Both the position numbers and the translations under genes were made by a program. Source: an uncultured Bacillota bacterium (GTDB lineage Bacteria; Bacillota; Clostridia; Lachnospirales; CAG-274). Taken from it: a stretch of 64,000 nucleotides of DNA. The notes below the pieces were generated by a model that was not told the origin of the DNA, made no database searches, and was given only the letters and a program-made list of their open reading frames with translations. How positions within the stretch are numbered: position 1 is the first letter of the stretch; the number at the start of each line of letters is the position of its first letter. The stretch lies in the NCBI GenBank assembly GCA_958426775.1, contig CATZZP010000004.1, forward strand, positions 62,001 to 126,000. The letters are read 5' to 3'. This document shows, piece by piece, positions 7,376-16,737 of the stretch.

Positions 7376-8455
7376 ATGAAGAAGTACAATGTAGGTGTAA
7401 TCGGTGCTACAGGTATGGTAGGTCAGAGATTTTTGCTTTTACTTGCCAATCATCCATGGTTTAATGTTGTTGTAGTTGCAGCAAGCCCACGCTCGGCAGG
7501 CAAAAGCCTTAAAGAGGCTATCGGCTCACGTTGGGCAATGACAGAGCCTATGCCTGCTAAGTTTGAGGACTTGACTGTTATGGATGCAACTGCTGATGTT
7601 GAAAAAATTGCTTCAATGGTAGATTTTGTATTCTGTGCAGTTGATATGAAGAAGGATGAAATTCGTGCTTTGGAGGAAAGATATGCTAAGGCAGAGTGTC
7701 CTGTTGTAAGCAACAATTCAGCACACAGAGGTACACCTGATGTACCTATGGTTGTGCCTGAGTTAAACCCTGAGCATATTGAGGTTATTGAGTCCCAGAG
7801 AAAGCGTTTAGGCACAAAGAGAGGCTTTATTGCAGTTAAGTCAAACTGCTCGCTTCAAAGCTATGTGCCTGCTCTTCACCCACTTAGAAAGTACGGCTTA
7901 AAGAATGTGCTTGTTTGTACCTATCAGGCTATTTCAGGTGCAGGCAAGACCTTTGAAAGATGGCCTGAAATGGTGGATAACGTTATCCCTTATATCGGCG
8001 GCGAGGAGGAAAAGTCCGAGCAGGAGCCACTTAAGATATGGGGTAAGGTTGAGGGTGATAAAATTGTTAATGCAACAAGCCCATGTATTACAGCACAGTG
8101 TTTAAGAGTAGCTTGCTCTGACGGTCATACGGCTGCTGTATTTGCAAGCTTTGACAATAAGCCCTCTAAGGAGGAAATATTAGAGTGCTGGAAAAATTTC
8201 TCGGGTGTACCTCAGGAGCTTGAGCTTCCTTCAGCACCAAAGCAGTTTTTAAATTACTTTGTTGAAAACGACAGACCACAGGCTAAGCTTGACAGAAACC
8301 TTGAAAAGGGTATGGCTGTTTCAATCGGTCGTTTAAGAGAGGATACACAGTATGACTATAAGTTTGTATGCCTTTCACATAATACATTAAGAGGTGCTGC
8401 AGGCGGTGCTGTGCTTATGGCAGAGCTTCTTGCGGCTAAGGGATATTTTGATTAA
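7376..8455 (+). CDS. asd: Aspartate-semialdehyde dehydrogenase
   Basis: Second enzyme of the aspartate pathway: reduces beta-aspartyl phosphate with NADPH to aspartate semialdehyde, precursor of lysine/DAP, threonine and methionine. N-terminal Rossmann motif GATGMVGQRF at 10-19; catalytic Cys158 in SNCSLQ. The SNCSLQ form and overall length (359 aa) put it in the archaeal/fungal-type branch, not the Escherichia type. First gene of a lysine-riboswitch operon with dapA 20 bases and dapB 16 bases behind. Start ATG about 110 bases after the regulatory terminator; the leader before it contains no other convincing gene. Confidence 0.95.
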   Translation: MKKYNVGVIGATGMVGQRFLLLLANHPWFNVVVVAASPRSAGKSLKEAIGSRWAMTEPMPAKFEDLTVMDATADVEKIASMVDFVFCAVDMKKDEIRALEERYAKAECPVVSNNSAHRGTPDVPMVVPELNPEHIEVIESQRKRLGTKRGFIAVKSNCSLQSYVPALHPLRKYGLKNVLVCTYQAISGAGKTFERWPEMVDNVIPYIGGEEEKSEQEPLKIWGKVEGDKIVNATSPCITAQCLRVACSDGHTAAVFASFDNKPSKEEILECWKNFSGVPQELELPSAPKQFLNYFVENDRPQAKLDRNLEKGMAVSIGRLREDTQYDYKFVCLSHNTLRGAAGGAVLMAELLAAKGYFD

Positions 8456-8475
8456 TTAAGAGAGGAGCGTATTTT

Positions 8476-9366
8476 ATGAAGAAGACTCTTTTTACAGGTG
8501 CGGGAGTAGCTATTGTTACACCTTTTAATACTGACGGCAGTGTTAATTTTACTGCTCTCGGCAATATGCTTGAATATCAGATTGCAAATGACACAGACGC
8601 CATTATTATCTGCGGTACAACAGGTGAGGCATCAACCCTTACCGATGATGAGCAGATTGATGTAATTGAATATACGGTTAAAAAGGTGGATAAGCGTATA
8701 CCTGTTATTGCAGGTGCAGGCAGTAATGACACTGCTCACGGTATTAATCTTTGCAAAAGATGTGAGCAGGTAGGTGCAGACGGTCTTTTAATGGTTACAC
8801 CTTACTACAATAAAACTACCCAGAAGGGTCTTATCAAGTATTATACCGACATTGCAAATGCTGTGGACTTGCCTATTATTATGTACAGTGTAGCAGGCAG
8901 AACAGGCTTAAATATTGCACCTAAGACAGTTGAAATACTTGCGGAGATTGACAATATCGTAGCTATTAAGGAGGCAAGCGGTAATATTTCTCAGGTGGCG
9001 GATATTGCGGCACGTTGCGGCGATAAGCTGGATATTTACAGCGGTAATGATGACCAGATTGTACCGTTACTTTCCTTAGGCGGTAAGGGTGTAATTTCCG
9101 TGCTTTCCAATATTGCACCTAAATATACTCACGATATGGTAGCTTCATATTTAAACGGTGATACTGCTAAGGCTACAAAGATGCAGCTTGACTGTATCGA
9201 CCTTGTTCATAACCTTTTTAGTGAGGTTAATCCTATCCCCGTTAAGGCTGCCCTTAATATGATGGGTATGGAGGCAGGCGGTTATCGTGCACCTTTAATT
9301 GAAATGGAAGAAGAAAACAGAGTTAAGCTTGAAAAGAGTATGAGAGCTTTCGGTCTTATTAAATAA
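8476..9366 (+). CDS. dapA: 4-hydroxy-tetrahydrodipicolinate synthase
   Basis: Condenses pyruvate with aspartate semialdehyde, the committed step of DAP/lysine synthesis; also feeds dipicolinate for spores. TIM-barrel family with Schiff-base Lys165 (VAIKEASGN), catalytic Tyr137 in MYSVAGRTG, and GTTGEAS at 47-53. 296 aa, normal. Ribosome site GAGAGGAG. Middle gene of the lysine-riboswitch operon. Confidence 0.97.
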   Translation: MKKTLFTGAGVAIVTPFNTDGSVNFTALGNMLEYQIANDTDAIIICGTTGEASTLTDDEQIDVIEYTVKKVDKRIPVIAGAGSNDTAHGINLCKRCEQVGADGLLMVTPYYNKTTQKGLIKYYTDIANAVDLPIIMYSVAGRTGLNIAPKTVEILAEIDNIVAIKEASGNISQVADIAARCGDKLDIYSGNDDQIVPLLSLGGKGVISVLSNIAPKYTHDMVASYLNGDTAKATKMQLDCIDLVHNLFSEVNPIPVKAALNMMGMEAGGYRAPLIEMEEENRVKLEKSMRAFGLIK

Positions 9367-9382
9367 CAGGAGGACTGAACTA

Positions 9383-10144
9383 ATGATAAAAATTATTATG
9401 AATGGCTGTAACGGTCATATGGGTAAGGTTATATGCGACATTGTTAAAAACGATGCCGATGCACAGATTGTTGCAGGGGTTGATGTTGTTGCAAGCAACG
9501 CACCCTTTCCTACATTTATAGATATTAATGACTGTGATATGCCTGCTGATGTTATTATTGACTTTTCAACAGCTTCGGCAGTGCCTAATGTAATTAACTA
9601 TGCAGTTAATAAAAAAATACCTGTTGTTGTTTGTACTACAGGACTTTCAGATGATACAATTAAGCTTATGAATGAGGCATCACAGGTTATCCCTGTGTTC
9701 CGTTCTGCTAATATGAGCTTAGGCATTAATCTTCTTGCGGCTATACTTAAAAAATATTCATCTGTTCTTTACGAGGCAGGCTTTGATGTTGAAATTGTAG
9801 AAAGACATCACAACCAAAAGATAGACGCACCGAGCGGTACAGCTCTTTTACTTGGTGATGCTGTAAATGAAAGCTGTTCAAATCAGCTTGAATATGTATA
9901 TGACAGAAGTCAGGTAAGGGAAAAACGTAAAAGAAACGAGCTTGGCTACAGTGCCGTAAGAGGCGGCACAATAGTAGGCGACCATGAGGTTATCTTTGCA
10001 GGTAAGGATGAGGTTGTAGAGTTTATCCATTCAGCATATAGTAAAGAAGTATTTGCGGTAGGTGCTGTTAAGGCGGCTAAATTTGTAGTGGGCAAAACTG
10101 CAGGTAAGTATGATATGCAGGATGTTATGAGTGAAATAAACTGA
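9383..10144 (+). CDS. dapB: 4-hydroxy-tetrahydrodipicolinate reductase
   Basis: NAD(P)H-dependent reductase following DapA in DAP synthesis. Nucleotide-binding motif near the N-terminus is GCNGHMGK instead of the common G-x-G-x-MG-x. The catalytic/substrate block is ERHHNQKIDAPSGTA with the conserved His-His and Lys. GGTIVGDHEV and a short C-terminal domain complete the family layout. 253 aa. AGGAGG ribosome site; last gene of the riboswitch operon, followed by a strong terminator. Confidence 0.96.
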   Translation: MIKIIMNGCNGHMGKVICDIVKNDADAQIVAGVDVVASNAPFPTFIDINDCDMPADVIIDFSTASAVPNVINYAVNKKIPVVVCTTGLSDDTIKLMNEASQVIPVFRSANMSLGINLLAAILKKYSSVLYEAGFDVEIVERHHNQKIDAPSGTALLLGDAVNESCSNQLEYVYDRSQVREKRKRNELGYSAVRGGTIVGDHEVIFAGKDEVVEFIHSAYSKEVFAVGAVKAAKFVVGKTAGKYDMQDVMSEIN

Positions 10145-10152
10145 TAAAGCTT

Positions 10153-10187
10153 AAAAGCTCCAAGCAAATAAGACTTGGAGCTTTTTT
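10153..10187. terminator. Terminator after dapB, shared with the convergent operon
   Basis: AAAAGCTCCAAG / CTTGGAGCTTTTTT, 9-base loop. It ends dapB and, through its A-rich left arm, probably also the minus-strand metA-uvrB-uvrA unit. Confidence 0.9.
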
Positions 10188-10188
10188 A

Positions 10189-10479
10189 TTATCTTTTGTT
10201 TTGGTTTTTAAGGATAAGAGCAATTTTAACACATTCAATACATACAACAAGGGTGTAGTCCCCTTTTTCAATTATATAAGGCTCTCCGTCACGTCTTACA
10301 ACCACAGCCTCCTGTGCTTTTTCATCATTCTGTGCATAGCCAACAAAGTAGGTTCCCTCAAGCTCGCGTATATACCAGCTATAGTTAGTTGCAGGTTTAA
10401 TATAAAAATCATCGTTACAACCGAAAAACCTCATTAAATCTCTTTTTGCCTGTATAAAATCAGGTACAGCCTTTTTCAT
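10189..10479 (-). CDS. Hypothetical protein (96 aa) after uvrA
   Basis: Starts 12 bases after the uvrA stop, with its own GGAG ribosome site, so it is co-transcribed with uvrB-uvrA. The protein has no signal peptide or membrane helix; sequence such as YSWYIRELEGTYFVGYAQ and GEPYIIEKGDYTLVVCIE suggests a small beta-rich fold. It contains two Cys (CNDDF and CIE) but no clear metal motif. Family not recognised. A link to repair is suggested only by position. Confidence 0.65.
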   Translation of the reverse strand: MKKAVPDFIQAKRDLMRFFGCNDDFYIKPATNYSWYIRELEGTYFVGYAQNDEKAQEAVVVRRDGEPYIIEKGDYTLVVCIECVKIALILKNQNKR

Positions 10480-10491
10480 ATTGTATCTCCT

Positions 10492-13317
10492 TTATAATAA
10501 TTTTTTCAGATATTGACCTGTGTATGACTTTTTACATTTGCAGATTTCCTCGGGAGTACCTGTGGCAACAATAGTACCGCCTCCATCTCCGCCCTCGGGG
10601 CCAAGGTCAATAATATAGTCAGCAGTTTTTATAACGTCAAGGTTATGTTCAATAACTACAACTGTATTTCCGCTGTCTGTAAGGCGTTGCATAATATCTA
10701 TCAGCTTGCGTACATCATAGCTGTGTAAGCCTGTTGTAGGCTCGTCAAGCACATAAATTGTTTTACCTGTGCTACGCTTGCTAAGCTCTGTGGCAAGCTT
10801 AACCCTTTGAGCCTCACCGCCTGAAAGAGTAGTGGAGCTTTGACCGAGTCTGATATAGCCTAAGCCTACTGCCTTAATGGTTTCAAGCTTTGACTTGATA
10901 CGCGGCAGGTTCTCAAAAAATTCAAGAGCCTCATCAACTGTCATATCAAGTACATCGGATATAGTCTTGCCCTTGTATTTAACCTCAAGGGTTTCTCTGT
11001 TGTAGCGTTTACCTCCGCACACTTCACAAGGCACGTAAATATCAGGTAAAAAGTGCATTTCTATCTTAATTATACCGTCACCTGCACAAGCCTCACAGCG
11101 TCCTCCCTTTGCGTTAAAGCTGAAACGACCCTTTTGAAAGCCTCTTATTTTTGCCTCGGGAGTTTGTGCAAATACATCTCTTATCATATCAAAAAGACCT
11201 GTATAGGTGGCAGGGTTGGAACGAGGCGTTCTGCCTATTGGGCTTTGGTCTATAGCTATTACCTTATCAAGATTTTCCAGACCCGTAATTTCCTTACATT
11301 TGCCGGGACGTAGCTTTGCTCTGTTTAAATGCTTAGCTAAATACTTATATAAAACCTGATTTACAAGAGAGCTTTTGCCTGAACCGGATACACCTGTTAC
11401 ACATATAAATGTACCTAAGGGCAGTTGAACATCAATATTTTTAAGATTGTTCTCACAGGCTCCTCTGACAGTAAGAAAATAACCGTTACCCTTACGCCTT
11501 TGTTTAGGTACCTCTATACATTCCCTACCGCTTAAAAATGCTCCCGTTATTGATTTTTCGCAGCTTAGTATACCTTTATTATCGCCTGCATAAACTATTT
11601 CTCCCCCATGGGCACCTGCAAGGGGACCTACATCTACAATATAATCAGCAGCTCTCATAGTGTCCTCATCATGTTCAACCACTATAAGGGTGTTTCCTAA
11701 GCCTTGTAAATGCCTTAGGGTAGCAAGGAGCTTGTCGTTATCACGCTGATGCAAGCCGATGCTGGGTTCATCTAAAATATAAAGTACACCCATAAGCCCC
11801 GAGCCTATTTGAGTAGCAAGCCTTATTCTCTGGGATTCACCGCCTGAAAGAGTGCCTGCTGTACGTGAAAGGGTAAGATAATCAAGCCCTACAGAGGATA
11901 AAAAGTTAAGCCTTGCTTTTATCTCTCTTAAAATAGCCTCTCCTATGGCAAGCTGTCTTTCCGTAAGCTCTAAGTCGTCAAAAAATTTAATTATATTTTT
12001 AACAGACATTTCTGTAACTTGGGCAATATTTTTATCCCCTATGGTAACAGCAAGTATCTCAGGCTTAAGTCTTTTGCCTTTACAGGTAGGGCAGGTAATA
12101 TTTGTCATATACTGCTCAAATTGCTCTTTACCGGAATAGTCCTTACCGCTTTCGTTATACCTTCGCATAAGGTTGTTTATAATACCCTCAAACTCATAGG
12201 GGTAATACTTGGTTTTGCCTCCGCTGTTATAGGCAACTTCGATTACTTCATTGTCGCCGTACATTAATATTTTAGTTATCTCAGGGAATAAGTTTTCGTA
12301 TGGAGTATCCATACTAAAACCGTATTTTTTCGATAATGCAGATACGATAGAGTTGCTCATTGTCCCGGGTGAATTTATGGAATTCCAGCCGTTTACGCAA
12401 ATTGCCCCCTCATTTAAGCTAAGGGATTTATCAGGCACAATAAGCTCCTCATCAAAAATCAGCTTAACGCCTATACCTGTACAATCAGGGCAGGCACCTG
12501 AAGGATTGTTAAAGGAAAACATACGAGGTTCAATTTCCTCAATGCTTATATCACAGTCAGGGCAGGCAAAGCTCTGGCTGAACATTACCTCCTGACCGCC
12601 TATTACATCAACAATAAGCAGACCCCCCGAAAGTGCGGAAACAGTTTCTATAGAGCCTGTAAGTCTTTGCACAATTTCAGGCTTAACAACAAGTCTGTCT
12701 ACAATAATTTCAATAGAGTGCTTTATGTTTTTATCAAGCTTAATTTCCTCACTAAGCTCATAAATACTGCCGTCAATACGTACACGTACATAACCGCTTC
12801 TCCTTGCGTCCTCAAGGAGCTTGGTATGCTCGCCCTTTCTGCCTCTTACAACAGGTGCTAAAAGCTGAATTTTAGTGCCTTGAGGCATTTCCAGTATTTT
12901 ATCTACAATCTGGTCAACTGTCTGCTTTTGTATTACCTTACCGCACTTAGGACAGTGAGGTATACCTATTCTGGCATAAAGCAGTCTTAAATAATCGTAT
13001 ATTTCAGTAACTGTTCCTACTGTAGAGCGGGGGTTGTTGTTAGTTGTTTTCTGGTCAATAGAAATAGCAGGGGAAAGTCCGTCAATACTTTCAACATCAG
13101 GCTTCTCCATCTGACCTAAAAACATACGTGCATAGGAGGAAAGGCTTTCAACATATCGTCTTTGCCCCTCTGCATAAATTGTGTCAAAGGCAAGGCTTGA
13201 CTTACCCGAACCGCTTACCCCTGTAAAAACTATAAGCTTGTTACGGGGAATTTCAACATTTATGTTTTTCAGGTTGTTTTCCTTTGCCCCTCTTATTATA
13301 ATTTTATCATTTTCCAT
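10492..13317 (-). CDS. uvrA: Excinuclease ABC subunit UvrA
   Basis: Damage-sensing ATPase of nucleotide excision repair; dimerises and loads UvrB. Two ABC modules, each with Walker A GVSGSGKSS, LSGGE signatures (TLSGGESQRIRLA and TLSGGEAQRVKLA) and Walker B LDEPSIGLH / LDEPTTGLH. Zinc modules CPDC-(x)-CPDC and CEAC-(x)-CEVC interrupt them. 941 aa, full length. Follows uvrB by 10 bases in the same direction. Confidence 0.98.
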   Translation of the reverse strand: MENDKIIIRGAKENNLKNINVEIPRNKLIVFTGVSGSGKSSLAFDTIYAEGQRRYVESLSSYARMFLGQMEKPDVESIDGLSPAISIDQKTTNNNPRSTVGTVTEIYDYLRLLYARIGIPHCPKCGKVIQKQTVDQIVDKILEMPQGTKIQLLAPVVRGRKGEHTKLLEDARRSGYVRVRIDGSIYELSEEIKLDKNIKHSIEIIVDRLVVKPEIVQRLTGSIETVSALSGGLLIVDVIGGQEVMFSQSFACPDCDISIEEIEPRMFSFNNPSGACPDCTGIGVKLIFDEELIVPDKSLSLNEGAICVNGWNSINSPGTMSNSIVSALSKKYGFSMDTPYENLFPEITKILMYGDNEVIEVAYNSGGKTKYYPYEFEGIINNLMRRYNESGKDYSGKEQFEQYMTNITCPTCKGKRLKPEILAVTIGDKNIAQVTEMSVKNIIKFFDDLELTERQLAIGEAILREIKARLNFLSSVGLDYLTLSRTAGTLSGGESQRIRLATQIGSGLMGVLYILDEPSIGLHQRDNDKLLATLRHLQGLGNTLIVVEHDEDTMRAADYIVDVGPLAGAHGGEIVYAGDNKGILSCEKSITGAFLSGRECIEVPKQRRKGNGYFLTVRGACENNLKNIDVQLPLGTFICVTGVSGSGKSSLVNQVLYKYLAKHLNRAKLRPGKCKEITGLENLDKVIAIDQSPIGRTPRSNPATYTGLFDMIRDVFAQTPEAKIRGFQKGRFSFNAKGGRCEACAGDGIIKIEMHFLPDIYVPCEVCGGKRYNRETLEVKYKGKTISDVLDMTVDEALEFFENLPRIKSKLETIKAVGLGYIRLGQSSTTLSGGEAQRVKLATELSKRSTGKTIYVLDEPTTGLHSYDVRKLIDIMQRLTDSGNTVVVIEHNLDVIKTADYIIDLGPEGGDGGGTIVATGTPEEICKCKKSYTGQYLKKLL

Positions 13318-13327
13318 AATATTTTAC

Positions 13328-15307
13328 CTATAATAAGCTTAATTTCTTCAGTTCAATAATTTCGTCCCTGAGCTTTGCGGCAGTTTCAAACTCCAGCTCT
13401 GCTGCTGCCTGACGCATTTGCTTTTCAAGCTTTGCTATAGCCTTTAACAGCTCGTCACGGCTCATAGACTCAGGGTCCTTTTCAAGATTGGTATACTTTT
13501 TATTATCTACACTTTCCGTAGCCTTTATAATTTCATATACCTTTTTAATTATTGTTTTAGGAATAATGCCGTGTTCGTGGTTATACTGCTCCTGTATAGC
13601 CCTACGGCGGTTAGTTTCCGAAATGGCTCTTCGCATAGAGTCGGTTATAACATCGGCATACATTATTACATGACCCTCGGAGTTTCTTGCGGCACGACCT
13701 ATTGTCTGTATAAGTGAGGTTTCCGAACGAAGAAAGCCCTCCTTGTCGGCATCTAAAATAGCCACAAGGCTTACCTCGGGAATGTCAAGACCCTCACGCA
13801 AAAGGTTGATGCCTACAAGCACATCAAACACATCAAGCCGTAAATCTCTTATTATTTCAAGTCGTTCCAGAGTGTCTATATCAGAGTGAAGATACTTAAC
13901 TCTCACACCTGCCTCACGCAGATAGTCTGTTAAGTCCTCAGCCATTTTCTTGGTGAGAGTGGTAACAAGCACCTTTTGCTTTTTAGCTGTTGTTTTGTTA
14001 ATTTCGCTTAAAAGGTCATCAATCTGCCCCTTAATAGGCTTTACATCAATAAGGGGGTCAAGCAGACCCGTAGGTCTTATAATCTGCTCTGCCACATACT
14101 GGCTATGCTCTGCCTCGTATTTACCCGGCGTTGCAGAAACAAAAAGCATTTGGTTTATTTTATTTTCAAATTCCTGAAATTTAAGGGGTCGATTATCCAA
14201 GGCAGAGGGCAGACGAAAGCCAAAGTCAACAAGGCTCATCTTTCGTGAACGGTCGCCTACATACATAGCACCTACCTGAGGTATGGTAACATGGGACTCG
14301 TCAACTATAATAAGAAAATCATCGGGGAAGTAGTCTATAAGAGTATTGGGTGTACTGCCGGGGGCTCTGCCGTCAAGGTGTCTTGAATAGTTTTCAATAC
14401 CTGAGCAAAAGCCCATTTCCTGTATCATTTCCATATCGTAGTTGGTACGCTGTAAAAGCCTTTGTGCTTCTAAAAGCTTATCCTGACTTTTAAGCTCCTT
14501 AACTCGTTCATCAAGCTCTTCACTTATGGTGCGTAAAGCACGTTTAAGGTTATCACCTGAGGTTACATAATGTGAGGCGGGGAAAATACAGGCATGATTT
14601 CTGATACCTTTAATTTCTCCTGTCAACACATCAATTTCAGTAATTCTGTCAACCTCATCACCGAAAAACTCTATTCTGATAGCCGTATCTGAGCTGTCAG
14701 CAGGAAAAACCTCAACAACATCTCCTCTTACCCTGAAGGTGCCACGTACAAAGTTTAAATCATTTCGGTTATATTGAATTTCAACAAGTCTTTTAAGTGC
14801 GGCATCTCGCTCCAAGACCATACCGGGACGTACCGATAAGGTCATGGTGCGGTAGTCAATAGGTGCACCTAAGCCGTAAATACAGCTTACACTTGCTACA
14901 ATAATAACATCTCGTCTTTCGGATAAAGCAGAGGTTGCAGAATGCCTGAGCTTATCTATTTCGTCATTTACGGCACTGTCCTTTTCAATATAGGTATCGG
15001 TCTGGGGAACATAAGCCTCAGGCTGATAGTAGTCATAGTAGGACACAAAATATTCAACTGCATTATCAGGGAAAAACGCCTTAAGCTCATCATAGAGCTG
15101 TGCCGCAAGGGTTTTGTTGTGTGCAATTACAAGGGTAGGTCTGTTAAGCCTTTCAATAATATTAGCCATGGTAAAGGTTTTACCGCTGCCTGTAACACCA
15201 AGGAGGGTTTGAAACTTTTTGCCATCCGCAAAGCCTTGTGCTAAGGCATCAATAGCCTGTGGCTGGTCACCTGTAGGCTTATATTGGGATACAACCTTAA
15301 AATCCAT
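13328..15307 (-). CDS. uvrB: Excinuclease ABC subunit UvrB
   Basis: Helicase-like damage-verification subunit of excision repair. Walker A GVTGSGKTFT, beta-hairpin YYDYYQPEAYVP, DESHVT (motif II), GINLLREGLDIPEVSLV and QTIGRAARN (motifs V and VI), and a C-terminal UVR domain (LEKQMRQAAAELEFETAAKL) that contacts UvrC. 659 aa. Encoded between metA and uvrA; spacings of 10-20 bases imply one transcript. Confidence 0.98.
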   Translation of the reverse strand: MDFKVVSQYKPTGDQPQAIDALAQGFADGKKFQTLLGVTGSGKTFTMANIIERLNRPTLVIAHNKTLAAQLYDELKAFFPDNAVEYFVSYYDYYQPEAYVPQTDTYIEKDSAVNDEIDKLRHSATSALSERRDVIIVASVSCIYGLGAPIDYRTMTLSVRPGMVLERDAALKRLVEIQYNRNDLNFVRGTFRVRGDVVEVFPADSSDTAIRIEFFGDEVDRITEIDVLTGEIKGIRNHACIFPASHYVTSGDNLKRALRTISEELDERVKELKSQDKLLEAQRLLQRTNYDMEMIQEMGFCSGIENYSRHLDGRAPGSTPNTLIDYFPDDFLIIVDESHVTIPQVGAMYVGDRSRKMSLVDFGFRLPSALDNRPLKFQEFENKINQMLFVSATPGKYEAEHSQYVAEQIIRPTGLLDPLIDVKPIKGQIDDLLSEINKTTAKKQKVLVTTLTKKMAEDLTDYLREAGVRVKYLHSDIDTLERLEIIRDLRLDVFDVLVGINLLREGLDIPEVSLVAILDADKEGFLRSETSLIQTIGRAARNSEGHVIMYADVITDSMRRAISETNRRRAIQEQYNHEHGIIPKTIIKKVYEIIKATESVDNKKYTNLEKDPESMSRDELLKAIAKLEKQMRQAAAELEFETAAKLRDEIIELKKLSLL

Positions 15308-15326
15308 AAATTTTCACCTGCTTAAT

Positions 15327-16241
15327 TTAACAAATTGTGTCAATATCGTAAGGTGTTACCTGATATACATAGTTAAGCCAGTTGGTATAAAGCAGTGAGG
15401 AATGAGCCTTCCAAAGAGATATAACCTCATTATCGGGGTTATCGTCCCTGAAATAGTGCTTAGGTATTTGTATATCAAGTCCCTTTTCCTTATCACGTAA
15501 ATATTCTTCCTTAAGAGTGTTTGAGTCATACTCGGAATGACCCATAACAAAAATTTGTCTGAAATTGCTGTTTGCTACAATATATACTCCTGATTCCTCG
15601 GACTCAGAAAGTATAGTAAGCTCAGGCACCTTTTCAATATCCTCTCTCCTTACCTCGGTATGGCGGGAGTGGGGTACATAAAACACATCATCAAAGCTGC
15701 GTAATAAGTCAAAGTGGGCATAAACCTTGGTATGAGGGAATACGCCGAACATTTTTTTGTCAAGAGGATACTTAGGTATGCCATAGTGATAATAAAGACC
15801 TGCCTGTGCTCCCCAGCATATATGGAATACGCTTGTTACATGAGTTTTGGACCATTCCATAATTTCGGTAAGCTCCTGCCAGTAATTAACCTGCTCAAAT
15901 TCAAGCTGTTCAACAGGGGCACCCGTTATTATCATACCGTCAAACTTCTGATCCTTAACGTCCTCAAAGATTTTGTAAAAGTGTGCTAAATAGTCCATTG
16001 AGGTGTTTTTTGAAACATGACTTTCCATATGCATAAAGTCAACGTCAATTTGCAGAGGTGAGTTACTCATAAGCCTTAAAAGCTGTACCTCAGTCTGTTG
16101 TTTTTTAGGCATTAAATTTAAAACAAGTACCTTTAAGGCACGTATGTCCTGATGAGAGGCACGGCTTTCATCCATACAAAAAATGCCCTCATTTGTAAGT
16201 ATACCCTTTGCAGGTAAATTATCCATAACCTTAATAGGCAT
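15327..16241 (-). CDS. metA: Homoserine O-acetyltransferase, MetA family
   Basis: Activates homoserine for methionine synthesis. From ATG at 16241 the numbering matches the well-studied family exactly: Cys142 (ICWGAQA), His235 and Glu237 (GHSEYD) form the catalytic set. Residue 111 is Glu (GAPVEQ); Glu111 is the known determinant for acetyl-CoA, whereas succinyl-CoA enzymes have Gly111, so the product is predicted to be O-acetylhomoserine. A GTG three codons earlier is less likely because GGAAAGAG is correctly spaced for the ATG. 304 aa. Heads the metA-uvrB-uvrA unit. Confidence 0.95.
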   Translation of the reverse strand: MPIKVMDNLPAKGILTNEGIFCMDESRASHQDIRALKVLVLNLMPKKQQTEVQLLRLMSNSPLQIDVDFMHMESHVSKNTSMDYLAHFYKIFEDVKDQKFDGMIITGAPVEQLEFEQVNYWQELTEIMEWSKTHVTSVFHICWGAQAGLYYHYGIPKYPLDKKMFGVFPHTKVYAHFDLLRSFDDVFYVPHSRHTEVRREDIEKVPELTILSESEESGVYIVANSNFRQIFVMGHSEYDSNTLKEEYLRDKEKGLDIQIPKHYFRDDNPDNEVISLWKAHSSLLYTNWLNYVYQVTPYDIDTIC

Positions 16242-16328
16242 AAAAATCACTCTTTCCGTTTTTTAGTCATCAAATTATAGTATAACAGATTTTAATGAAA
16301 TTGACTATATATTTTTAAAAAAATGTAT

Positions 16329-16360
16329 TAAAAAAGCACTCCGTAAAAACAGGAGTGCCT
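16329..16360 (-). terminator. Terminator of thioesterase-MBL-VOC operon
   Basis: Minus strand GGCACTCCT...GGAGTGC followed by TTTTTT, 6 bases beyond the VOC gene stop. Confidence 0.85.
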
Positions 16361-16365
16361 ATAGC

Positions 16366-16737
16366 TTATCTCTTTGGTACAATTTCAATCCAGTAATTAT
16401 CAGGGTCATTTATAAAGTAAATGCCCATTTTAGGGTTTTCGTAGCAGATACAGCCCATTTCCTTATGCTTCTGATGAGCTCCTTCAAAGTCATCTGCAGT
16501 AAAGGCAAGGTGAAATTCATTATCACCTAAGCTATAGCTGTCCTTTTCCCAATCTCTCAGCCAGGTAAGCTCAAGCTTATGAGCAGAGGTGCCGTCACCT
16601 AAAAATACAATTATATAACTGCCGTCTGATGCCTCCTTACGGCGTACCTCAGTAAGACCTAAAGCCTCTTCATAAAATTTAAGGGATTTTTCAAGGTCTA
16701 TTACATTAAAGTTGTTGTGTGCAAAGGTAAATTTCAT
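16366..16737 (-). CDS. VOC family (glyoxalase I-like) protein
   Basis: 123 aa with the two beta-alpha-beta-beta-beta modules of the vicinal-oxygen-chelate fold. The four expected metal ligands are visible: His7 (AHNNF), a Glu in KLELTW, His in EFHLAF and Glu in YWIEIVP. This is the pattern of lactoylglutathione-lyase-type enzymes. Clostridia usually lack glutathione, so the true substrate may be another thiol adduct or metabolite. Its start codon overlaps the stop of the MBL gene, so the two are translationally coupled. Confidence 0.82.
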   Translation of the reverse strand: MKFTFAHNNFNVIDLEKSLKFYEEALGLTEVRRKEASDGSYIIVFLGDGTSAHKLELTWLRDWEKDSYSLGDNEFHLAFTADDFEGAHQKHKEMGCICYENPKMGIYFINDPDNYWIEIVPKR

